Shown here: piece after piece, positions 47,905 through 58,400 of the stretch | Layout of the letters: every line of letters starts with the position of its first letter | Numbering within the stretch: the stretch's first letter is position 1 | NCBI RefSeq assembly: GCF_024763615.1 | Contig: NC_077223.1 | Coordinates: 91,512,627-91,576,626 of the forward strand | From: Phlebotomus papatasi | Taxonomy: Eukaryota; Arthropoda; Insecta; Diptera; Psychodidae | DNA: 64,000 nucleotides | Direction of reading: 5' to 3' | Position numbers and translations under genes: made by a program | The notes under the pieces: model-generated | Told to the model about the DNA's origin: nothing | Database searches by the model: none | Seen by the model: only the letters and a program-made list of their open reading frames with translations

Positions 47905-48930
47905 GGGGAAGTGTGCCAAATTTCGGTCAGCTTCTAATTTCGGCCACTTTGAGTGTAATTTCGGCCATGCAAATAAATTAGTTAAAATTATGTAAGTAAT
48001 CTTCAAATAGTCAATGAATTCATTTTTGTTTGAAATATTTATTCATTTTAGGATTTATTAACACAAAGATTGTTCAATTTTAGGTATCATTTGAATTTAA
48101 ATTGCGTTGTAAAAACTCAGTGTGGAAAGAGTCTTACAAAAAATGTGACAGATTGATTGTGTTTCTAACAGTCTTACGATTTGTGGTGAAGTGCAAAAGG
48201 TTTTCTTTCGGCGTTTTTCATGAAAATTGATTAGTTTTCATTAAAGATGTTTCTTTTTGTGTAATACTGAATCAATCTTTAAATTTCGGGTGAAATTTCC
48301 CAGCTGGATCCTGTATTTCGCGTAGAAAAGTATATTGTTGCCTATTCCGGCAACATCTTTTGCTTTCCATGATTTCTTATTCATTTTATGTTTTTTTTTT
48401 TTCAATTTCTGAGTTCTACAATGTCCAGAGAAAAAAACCATCGCTTCTATGAAAAAGATGATGTGGAAAAGGCATTGGAAGAGTTTAGGAAGAGCAAATT
48501 GTTACGGGAATCTGCGCGTAAATTTGAGATGCTACTCTTCAGGTCTTCAGGACAAATTACACGGAAGATCTGAGGGTTTGTGGGTCATATAAACGTATTA
48601 AACTAAATATTAAACTCGTTCCGTTTGACGTTTTAAAATTTTCTATCCGTTGCGTCACAAAAGGTGGTCAGAAAAAAGATGTCCGGTATTTCACTCAAAG
48701 TGGCCGGAATACTACCCAAAGCAATGCCCATATTTTTATTAATTTTTCAATATTTTAGGAAGTGATTTAAAGAAAACAAAAATGATAAACTAGTTTTCAA
48801 GGTTTCACACAACCCTCCCGAAAAGGTAGTAACAAAAAATATCAATATTAATTAAAAATATTGCATTTCAAACTTAGGACTTCGGTGCTTATATGCAACT
48901 ATGCCGAAATTTGGCCCACTTACCCTAATC
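47905..48930 (+). mobile_element. pogo-like element with transposase remnant
   Basis: Inverted ends GGGGAAGTGTGCCAAATTTC on the left and GAAATTTGGCCCACTTACCC on the right, inner copies of TTTCGGCCACTTTGAGTG and its near-complement CACTCAAAGTGGCCGGAA. It encloses a fragment of a pogo-type DNA-binding domain at 48421-48600. Confidence 0.65.
48421..48600 (+). pseudogene. pogo/Tigger-type transposase HTH fragment
   Basis: MSREKNHRFYEKDDVEKALE and then EFRKSKLLRESARKF match the psq-type helix-turn-helix at the start of pogo/Tigger/CENP-B transposases, where an acidic start, ALEA-R-G-like helix and RKAA-like turn are normal. A frameshift follows; the next frame reads SSGLQDKLHGRSEG, like the usual STLQDKLHGR. 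The CENP-B-type and DDE domains are absent. Confidence 0.65.
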
Positions 48931-49372
48931 TGAGTAAAAAAAATGATATTTGGATAAAATATAGATAGGGTGAAAGGAACACTTATTGACACTATAAAAA
49001 CGCGTGTCAGGGCCTATTGACACCAAAGGCAGCTAAAATATATTAATATTTGAGCCCGATGCACAAAGGAATTTTTGAGTTATTTAACTTAAAATTTTTT
49101 TGCGGTTTTACGAACTTGCGATGTCAATGGGGAAGTGGCATTTCATACGAGTTTTGCAAAACGCCCTTACTTTTTAAATTTTGACAATTAGAACTAGATC
49201 TTTGGCGAAAATCACAAGTCGATATCTTTCTTAGTTCGGGAGCTATTAAGCACCAAAGAGTACCGGTCCGGCCGGAAACGTTACTTCAAGAAGTGGCTAA
49301 TCTCATTTAGGCAAAGTTTGGGCCCGATCGGAGGTCATGAAATTTTGGCAGGATTATAAGTAGGTGAGATTA

Positions 49373-50480
49373 TAACCGTAGCGGCATTTTTCGGACATTA
49401 TCGGATTCCCAAAAATATTTGGAAAAATAAGCTCCAAGAAGGTAAAAGATGGTAAACTTAGAGTATCAAAAATTCAAAAAAATATTGTTATATCTTTTTC
49501 TCCTCTAAAGAGTCCGAGCAATAAAAAATCCATCTTTCAAACTCATCACTTTTACTAAACAAACAATAGAATACCTTAAGCCCTATCGGGCAAAAAAAAA
49601 ATCGAGAGAAAAAGAACTGAATCCCTGTCATGTCCTTTTCTCTTACAGCTGATGCTGCGTTTATTCTATTTCCGCTTTTTCCTCCACGAGACACAGTTTC
49701 AGCGACATAAATACAAAGGATTTTGCATGTCACACAAGATGAAATCTTGGAGTTATGCAAAAAGTGAAAAAGATCAAATGTTCCGCATGAGACTTCCGCA
49801 AGATATGAATCAGTCGAATTTTTCTGAAGGCTTTCAGGATTTTGTTGATTCTCAACTTTTGGAATTGATTGAAATTTTCTGCGAATTTTGAAGGGAATGA
49901 TAAAATTTTTATAGCTCAAGTTTCTTCTGAGAATAATTTTCTGGGAAAATCGCAAAATATTGAAAGGAAACCATTAAATTTAATGGGAAAGAAGCCACTT
50001 CTGGTAAACAAGGTCAATGAATAAGTACATAAGAGTACATTTTAATCAAATAGGAATTTCTAAAGCAAATTACGATGAGCTCGAGTATTATTAGATAAAA
50101 TAAAATGGGCTTTTAGAATATTTTTCATCAAATATCAATATGTTTTTTTTTTTCTAATATCATATGAAAGCACTTCAATTATAATTTAAGCATTTCTGCG
50201 CTCGAAGTAATGACTGCGCCCTTATTTATCTTCATTGCACGGAATCAAAGACAGATAAATAAATATCAATTTTGCGACACTTACCTCTCAGCTTTCTTAT
50301 TTTCCTACACAGACATTTCTTAATTGTAATAATTTTGCAAACCTTGAACTTTGAGAAAAATTCCAATACTCAATCATTTGCTCAGTAGGGCAAACGGCAA
50401 TTGTTCTGAGGTTGGAATTTTGGTGACTCTGCTGCCTTTCATAACCTAACTTTATTAAATTCTCCTTACCTTTATACATA
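49373..50480. other. Intergenic stretch, no supported gene
   Basis: The open frames at 49488-49955 (minus, 155 codons) and 49652-49891 (plus) overlap on opposite strands and show no motif. 49500-50470 is otherwise unremarkable. Confidence 0.35.
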
Positions 50481-51640
50481 AGTTAAATTTTTGATATTCA
50501 CAAAATTTTGATAAGATCAAATATTTGATATTGTCAAAATTTTGAGTTTGATATCTTTTTTAGGAAAACAAAAATTTGATATATTGTGAGAATTTTACGA
50601 ACTTTAGTTCAATGTTAAATTTATTTATGTACAGAGAATCGTCAATCAGAGCAAGTGACACTCAAATCATCCAGTTATTTTCTCCGAGAATGGAGACACG
50701 AAAAATTCCTGCCTCCACCCAGAATCGAACTGGAGACCATTCGTTAACTAGACGAGTGCTCTACCAACTGAGCTATTATAGTCAAAAATTTGATAATTAA
50801 TTTAAATGAGATCATATATTGAAAACTTTTCTTTTCAGTATCTCAAATTTACAAAATATTTTTTTCTGTGTAGTTGAAAATTTCAAGTGTTTGAATCTTA
50901 CAAAATTTTGATTAATAAAATTGAGTTACATCTTAAAATTTTTGAGTCGCATAACATTTTTATAAGATTAAATGTTTGGTTATGGGTAATAAAATTTTAC
51001 CGCTTTCAAATATTTGACAACCTTAAAATTTTGGGTCTCACAAAATTTTCATGAAATCAAATATTTGGCTAAAAATTTCTGAGCTTTACAAAAAAATAAA
51101 TGACATCATATAATTAACAATCTCAAGCATTTGAGCCTCATAAAATTTTTATGAAACCAAATATTCAACATCTTTAAATCTTAAATGAAGATTAATGCCC
51201 AGCACACAATAACTTTTGTTTGTAAACATGTTTTCAAAATTTCCTATGAGATAGAGCGAGATGACTACATCTAGATCTCACTCACTCTCATTGAAATGTC
51301 AAAAAATGTTTACTACACAAAAGTTATTGTGCGATGGGCATAACATTTGATTACTCCAATTTTTTAGTACAAAATTTTAACGAAATCAAATATTTGACAA
51401 CTTAAAATTTTTGGGTCTCACAAAATTTTGATGTGGTCAAATATTTGTCTAATGAAATTTTTGAGCCTCATAAAAATTCTATGAGATCAAATATTTGACA
51501 ATTTCAAGTATTTGACTTTCACAATTTTTTGTGGGATCAAATATTTAACATCTTCAAATTTTTTATGTAGTTTCATTAAATTTTAGTGTAATCAAATATT
51601 TGATAATTCTGATAACCAATATTGAATATTTTGTAAATGC
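50481..51640. repeat. Degenerate ~50-bp AT-rich tandem array, part 1
   Basis: The word TCAAATATTTG recurs at 51386, 51437, 51487, 51537 and 51592, a spacing of about 50 bp. TTGAG/TTGGGTCTCACAAAATTTTGATG elements lie between (written as pieces TTGGGTCTCAC and AAAATTTTGATG). It lies downstream of gene 2. Interrupted by a SINE at 50582-50782. Confidence 0.75.
50582..50782 (-). mobile_element. tRNA-derived SINE (about 201 bp)
   Basis: The 5' part (minus strand, from 50782) is tRNA-like: A box TAGCTCAGTTGG, D-arm, a 7-nt anticodon loop with AGT (threonine-like), and B box AGTTCGATTCT with a good T-arm. The acceptor ends do not pair. A tRNA-unrelated body follows (AAATAACTGGATGATTTGAG, TGACACTCAAATC on the plus strand). 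It is bounded by matching 13-bp CAAAAATTTGATA at 50569-50581 and 50783-50795, consistent with LINE-mediated insertion. The surrounding array contains similar words, so the duplication needs care. Confidence 0.7.
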
Positions 51641-51789
51641 AAATCACACAAGAGAAAACAAAATCAAAAATTTGAATTACACAAATTTTTAATTAATCTG
51701 CTGAATTCCTGAAAAACAATTCAAAAAATCTAAAAATAAATTAAAATGAATTAAAAATTCCGTGACTTTCTGTTCTCTATAAGAAATAC

Positions 51790-51795
51790 TTTATT
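51790..51795 (-). terminator. Candidate polyadenylation signal of gene 2
   Basis: AATAAA on the minus strand about 450 nt past the stop at 52246. The intervening sequence to about 52010 is less AT-rich, as expected for a 3' UTR. Other signals cannot be excluded. Confidence 0.35.
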
Positions 51796-52245
51796 CAAGT
51801 TATATTTCACTACTTAAATATCTATTCACTCAGTTCAGTTGAATAATTAGAATATTTTAAAATACACATTTAAAAAAAATCCTCATGAAAAGGCTATAAT
51901 TCTAAAGTAATTAAATAAAACGTGACGGAATTTTCAATGATAAAAAGTAAAATTATGAAAATTGTTGAAGAATAGATTAGAAGAAAAATAATGTAAAAAT
52001 TTACCTCTCAAAAGGTGCTTGTTCACAACTGGGACAAACTCATCTGTATTGTAGAGTTATCACTTTAAGAGAGTTGTTAGGGATACGTATTGTAATTAAA
52101 AAGTTTTTCATGTTTCGTCTTTCGTGTCTGAAAAACGCCGAAATGGAATTAGATACTTTTGTGGGTTTTTGCTGAGATTGAGACACCTCCTCCTGTGACG
52201 CCTCCTTCGTCTCCTCATGCGCCTCGTGGCCCCCTTTTCCCTATT

Positions 52246-52451
52246 CTAGAGTGTCGTTATAATATCCACCGTGTCCTTTGATGTACCACCACTGACACCA
52301 CCAATTGCACCTCCCGATGATGATCCCGATGAGCTATTCTTCAGCGTTAACTCCATGGCATTCAGCGCCGATGAGACATGATACAGATTTTCCATTAAAA
52401 TCGTGTATGTATCAGTGAGCTCACTTTCCGGTCTTGAAATTATGTAGACGT
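52246..52451 (-). CDS. Gene 2 terminal coding exon
   Basis: Found by hand. After acceptor CCAAACTAG the two bases AC complete the split codon (G+AC = Asp) and the frame stays open for 68 codons: DVYIISRPESELTDTYTILM, a helical segment, then NSSSGSSSGGAIGGVSGG and SKDTVDIITTL, TAG at 52246-52248. The phase matches the upstream exon exactly. It lies 9.2 kb from the previous exon. Confidence 0.8.
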
Positions 52452-55400
52452 CTAGTTTGGCACGAGAAAATAGGAAAGAAGAGAAATTTTATCAAGGGGA
52501 CTAGTAGCGAAATCAAATCTCCCTAATTTAATATCAATAGTATCAATCACAGAGGTGTCAACCTAAGAGTAATCCGGAAAATGAGGAAATTCAAATAAGC
52601 TGTTTTTTTTTCAAGGATCATAATTATCATGGGAAAATTTTGATTAGCAGTGTGAATATTTTTCATTTTATATGAAGGTGTTTTATTGTCGCCTCTGTAC
52701 TTTAGAAAAAATCAATTCATTTGAAAAACATCGCAGAAAGGTGTACCCCATACATAAAATGACAAATGCTAAAATGTATTTCTTTTTTAATCAGAATTTT
52801 TGTACAGCCTTTCGAAACTTTGAAAAAATTAAAAATTTGACTAAAATTTTCCTGCTTTTCAAAATTTTGATGAGATGAAATATTTGTTAAAACACAATTT
52901 TCTATGCTTCTAAACTTTTGATAAAGTCACACATTTAACCAGGGGCATGACATTTCCTATGTTTCCCATATATTTCTAGCGAGCCGAAAAAACTTTTGAG
53001 TTTATTAGGTGTTTTCTGTCATTGTAGAATTAATTAGCAAAAAAATACTAATACAAAATAAAAGCCAATTTAATAACGAAGAGGCAACCGAAAACCCTAA
53101 ATTGGCAACCTACGTAGTTTCGGAGATATCTCGTGAAATGTGTACGAGAACAGGGAAAAAATTACACTAAAACCGGTCGCATTTTTCAGAGTTAATGTCA
53201 CTCCCCTGCATTTAACAACACTAAATTTTTTAGTAATTTCAAAAATTTGGATATAATTAAATATTTACCGACATTAAATTTTTAAGTCTCTCATAATTTT
53301 AAGTTAGGTCCAATATTTGGAAATAATAAAATTTTGAATTTCCCAAAATTTAAATGACTTTTGTAAAGCCACGGGGCTTTACAGTGGGGAATTTGAGGAC
53401 TCAGGGCTTAAGTGGCGTGAAACAACGGCCCACCGCACGAGCCGTGACACTCCACTCGACAGCCTGAGCCATACTGAATGTCTCTCTCTGCCGATCGATA
53501 GATCGGCAGAGGGCTCTACTGACTGTGAGTTTGAATTGAGCGCCAAGCTCTAACCGTTGCCCACTGTGCCTGTGAGGGAAAGACAAACACTTGTCTAAAG
53601 GAATGGGTTGCCCACGGGACGGATTTGGATCCCCGTTTAGGCATGGCTTAACAATCGGCCAATCCTGATATTCACCGTCTCGGTGAGAAAGAAGTAAGGG
53701 AGCAGGATTGAACCGTTGTATAATTATGTTAGGGCCATTGGAGGACATTGTATTGCAATGTCCAACCAATATCACGAGGAGCGCATCCAGCTTGACGCGA
53801 ACCTCGTTGCACTATGGCGTAACCTGTAACACCTATCCGTTACGTGATAGTAACACGAAGTTGCGTCGAACTTCGCCTACCACTGGGATTGATGTCAGAC
53901 ATTTACATCCAATCGTTCGCATGATACATCGCAATAATTGCAAGGGAACTCGAACACATTATCGAGAACCCGCCATATCACTGGGATTGGAGTAAACCGT
54001 GGATTACATTTACAATCCACACATCGAGCATCTTAGTTGATGAGCTCGACAATTGCGCAATATCGTTGGACGTCTTTCTTCACTAGATCTAGATTTCCTT
54101 TCCCGATGGCCATCTGCGATGCTCGACATTACCCAACTGCAGTTACTCAACCATATACACGATGTTAAAACATCTCGATGGGAGTATTGGGTTATCAGTC
54201 AGCATCTGAAATGAGAACTGGAACATAACATTAGATATTTATAATTGTGTTTAAGACAACTGAACTGATCCGAAACATTCAATTAAAGATTCGTATCGGA
54301 TCCTAACCCATTCAGAGTCTTACTTACTGCATCAGTATTCAGGATATCACATTCACTTTACTAAGAACTACAGGCTTTCGATACTAGCCTGCATCTAAAT
54401 CAAAGACAAGAGACTCTCGTGTTCTACTTGGTCTATTAACACCGTTAGTATTATCAAATTTCGGAATGAATAACCGACCTCGCATGAATGTTAATTAAAT
54501 ACATCCTGATGAGTAATCTCTATCTAGAGCAACGACCTCCGATAAGGTCAATCCAAATCTCAAAAGCTGCAATAACTAAAGTTTTCGACTTTCAGCTTGA
54601 AACCAATTTAGATGACATGTCTCCGCCTGCTCTAGTAACTCCAATTTCACTAATTTACGTCCGGTTGTTCCAGCTAGAATCCATATGATTTTTACTTCCC
54701 CGTCCTTCGGGTGGTTTGGTTGAGGGTTGATAACGTCATCTCCGTGTTGTCTTCTTCGCCCTTAGATTGTCGTTATGGTTGTGGGTTGATATCAATGCCA
54801 TGTCGTCTTTCTGCCATGTCCATCTTCCAGAATTCTGCTAACGGTTGAGGGTTGACTTGACGCGACTTGGCCATCCTTCGGTCACTGCATTCACTCTTCC
54901 ACTGTACTGCTCTTCACGTTGGTCCATATTTATGTATTCATTTCGCAATACATCTTGTTATGGACTTATTTTGAACACTCATGGAACAGTTCTTTCACTG
55001 CATAATCCTATATGCATTCTAAGAACAATTCCCATGTCAAGTCTACCGATACATAAATATTGATAATTGATCCGGAAACCTTCCATTTTTTTTATACTTG
55101 ACTTTCACACCATCAATTAAGAGGTATTCCCTCTAACTATTTCCAATCTACTCTACTCTGCTCTACTCTACTAGCGAATACAGACTAACGTAAGAAGGTA
55201 AACTTCATTCTTGACTTAATCTGCTACTAATAGATATTTAGGCAATAAATTCAAAACAACTAGTACACAACTAGCCAAATTCAAGTAGAACTACTTCTTT
55301 ATTTGATTGAACTTTCCGAAGACTTAAAGGTTTAGCCGACGACGATTTGGTCGTCCAATTTAGCCGGCGACATTTGGTAAACTACTGTCTTATTGCCAAA

Positions 55401-58400
55401 TTATTGCTTATAACAATCCAACACCTTTATTTATTTATTGTATACGAACTCAACAGATATTTGTCATTTAAGTACAATGGTCAATTCGGTAACTTTTCCT
55501 ATTCCCCATAATTGAACACCGACAAGACTATATTAAAAGGTCTCAGACATTTTCGCTAATCAAGTCTAACATTTTAATATTTCTTTAGTCAAACAAATCA
55601 ACAGTCTAAATCTAGTTATGCTAACTTTAACTTATCTCTTGAATTAATATGTTTCTGCTTTGCCTACAATATTTAACTTTTTATATACTATTGGATAAGA
55701 GATAGCACCTCAGCCCACTGCTGGAAATTGCAACTTTATTCACAGAATCGTAAATCTATGGCAAGATTCGTTCTTTAAATTGAATTACGGACTATTGGGC
55801 TTTTATTCAAGACTTACGAGATATTTGTCTGATATTCAATCGAATAAATCTACTCGATCCTTTTTTTTTTAAACAATTTGGCATTCTCAACTCAATTAAT
55901 TCACAATTAATGGCATTCTTATTCAATTAACAAGTTGGCATTCTGACTAAGCCACAATTTTCTAAACGACTGGATGATAATCGGTCAAATCCAAGCAAAT
56001 ATAGTTCTGCAGTTGCTTTAACTATCCGCATGCGGTGACCTTAGTCGACGACGAGCTATTGACCGACAAAATTTAAGCACGAACCATTACGTGTTTAATA
56101 AAACTTGTTGTCTCGAGAATGAGTCTATTACCACCTTTAAATGACCATCTTCTTAGAATTATTTTAAATTCTGAAATATCATTCAAACTTGTCAGCACCA
56201 ACGACGTTTAAAGATTATCAATTCTAGCCATTATTCATGAGAAGAAAATAATTAACAAATCTTTAAAAATTTAAATACAAGTCTCCATTAGCCGACTTGT
56301 ACCTTTACTCGAACTTAACACCGATATAACCATCTAGAATTGAGATATTTTAACTAACTAAATTCAGCTCGTATTTTTTTTTTTATTGTTTTAATCTTTA
56401 ATCCTTGTTTTAACTTAGTCAACAATCTATTTTCAATTCTATTAACTTTGAATCATCTTGGGATATAATATACCTTTCTCTTATTGCTTTAAATGCTTTT
56501 GACTTTCTTGATTTGAATACCCAACTACTGTGACTGACACTTCAACCAATGGATCAGGAATAAAAAAAACAAGTCCGCTTCTTACAGCAGACAACATACA
56601 CAACGAACTGCAATTGGCAATATACATTACGTTGAAGCGTTCATTCAAAATTTAGGGCATCTTTTTCCCAACGTTTAGTTTAATAAACTTGAACGAGTCT
56701 TCTTTTTCTTAGTTCGGTTTAGTTAATCGCTTGCAAAATATTAATTTATTGTCTGTCTAATATTTAACCCCGCTTAAGGTTTTACTTCCGTTCTAGATAC
56801 TATTCTATTTCTTTTGTCTGTTTAATTACTATCGCATCTCAGAACGCTAACGAGACTCTCTCGAAATCTAGATTAAAAATCTATTCTAATACCGAATTCT
56901 TTAACTGGTAATTATCTTATACTTGCAATAAATTGCTCAAGATCAAGGATGATACCCTTACATCTAGAAATTAACATCTTCGCGTACTGACTACGCCACA
57001 ATTTCACAATTTTCTAAATGTGAATCCTTGATCCCAGCACTTCACGCAAAATAATTATATAGACTCACCCCCAGGAATAGACACCTCATGTATATCCATA
57101 AGAGCTGTATATAGTGGATCAAATGAACGTTGAAGACTCTGCTACTGACGGCCATAGATTTTGTATTGACATTTTTCTGCTCCTTATCTGTGTAGTTTTG
57201 GGATTTGAACGAGGCTATCTCTGCTGTGTGATATATTTTTTTTGGATTGCTCCTGGGGAATTTCTTGAAGATTACCAGTCATCCAATCACAGATGGTTCC
57301 ATAGCCTCAAACATTTCCCATGTCAATCTGCAATATAACTTAAAGCATATCAATCTTTAGAATTCGGGCTTACATATTAAAAATCTATTTTAAGAAGTTG
57401 TCTGCTCTGATCGCTATGATTTAATTTAAGAAGCAAGTAAGATACTTCTTGAGTTGCATGTCGCAAGAAGATCCTTCATTTCTATCATGCTGGACATTTA
57501 CTCGCTCCTGGAAGTCTTCGTGGGTCTACCCTCAGTCCTTCAGACGTTTCTTCTACTTCCACTGCCCCTAAATGAAGTCACTGTTATCTTTTGTTGACTC
57601 GATCGCTAACTGAATAGCTCCTTAGCGACTTAGACTCCCTCATGGTATTTATATCAGCATCTACTTGCTTATCTGGAAAAGTTGCGTGAAACTTTAAATT
57701 TAAAAACACTTTGGGTGAATTACACAAAGAACCAGTTATTAACACACAATCATCAGTCACCGTCACACTATAAATGACAATAACATTTGACTCTGAAGAC
57801 TATCAAAGGATATATAAGAAAATTCTAGACAAATATCACTCACGATGCAAGAAAATCTCAGCTAAAATGTTGAAGGGACTTCTTAAGTTTGTAATTTTGA
57901 ACGAAATATTTGTGTAAAACTCGATGTTTCCTTCGCACATCCAAGGAATTACCAACTCATTGGGTTTTCAGGGACTTTTTCTGGCTTAATTTACATGCAT
58001 TATGAGTTTTCAATCATTTCAGGGCATTTTTTTTTTAAACTTTGAGGAAAAATTATTTTAATTTAAAATTAAATCGCCCAACACAAATATTGTCGCGATA
58101 TCTCAACTTTTCATGACATTTTAGGGCTTAAAATCGCCAAAACTATGCAGCATTAGGGATTTTTAATTATTTTAAGAAAAGTCTAACAAATTCTCGTTGA
58201 AAATTATCCCTCAATTGTATTAAAAAGAGTTAAAAACTAATCACAAGCAATTTCATGTGATTAATTTCTCTCTCACTCTCATTCATTCAATATGGAATTC
58301 TTGGAAATCCTGGTGATTTCCAAGAATTATGACACCACTTATCTGATTTTTCCGGCGATTCTGGCCACTTTTCTCGTAGGATATGCTCCTGATCCTCCCC

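Larger units (their letters stand above)
47674..49372. mobile_element. TAGGTGAGATT element, copy 2, interrupted by a pogo-like element
   Basis: Starts TAGGTAAGATTCTAAACG and ends near AGTAGGTGAGATTATAACC. Flanking parts match 24857-25350 and 26030-26620 (GGCATCTGAGTGGTTTCAAA; GGGAAGTGGCATTTCA). A separate ~1-kb element (about 47905-48930) splits it at the place that reads as continuous in copy 1 near 25345. Confidence 0.55.

Noticed and set aside
49488..49955. A 155-codon minus-strand frame opposite a 79-codon plus-strand frame
   Set aside because: Neither has a motif, good start context or splice sites. Overlap on opposite strands in AT-rich sequence suggests chance.
50711..50783. A tRNA-Thr(AGT) gene on the minus strand
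   Set aside because: The A box, B box, T-arm and anticodon loop look right, but the two acceptor halves do not pair and one anticodon-stem pair is broken. It continues into an unrelated body with flanking duplications, so a SINE explains it better.
50481..51640. Regular ~50-bp spacing as a CRISPR-like array
   Set aside because: Units are degenerate along their whole length with no constant-repeat/unique-spacer pattern, and the setting is a fly-like nuclear genome.
53401..53775. A minus-strand frame with RLELGAQFKLTVSRALC
   Set aside because: It recurs in the right LTR (58641-58826) because it lies in the LTR. It matches no protein I know and is best seen as LTR sequence.
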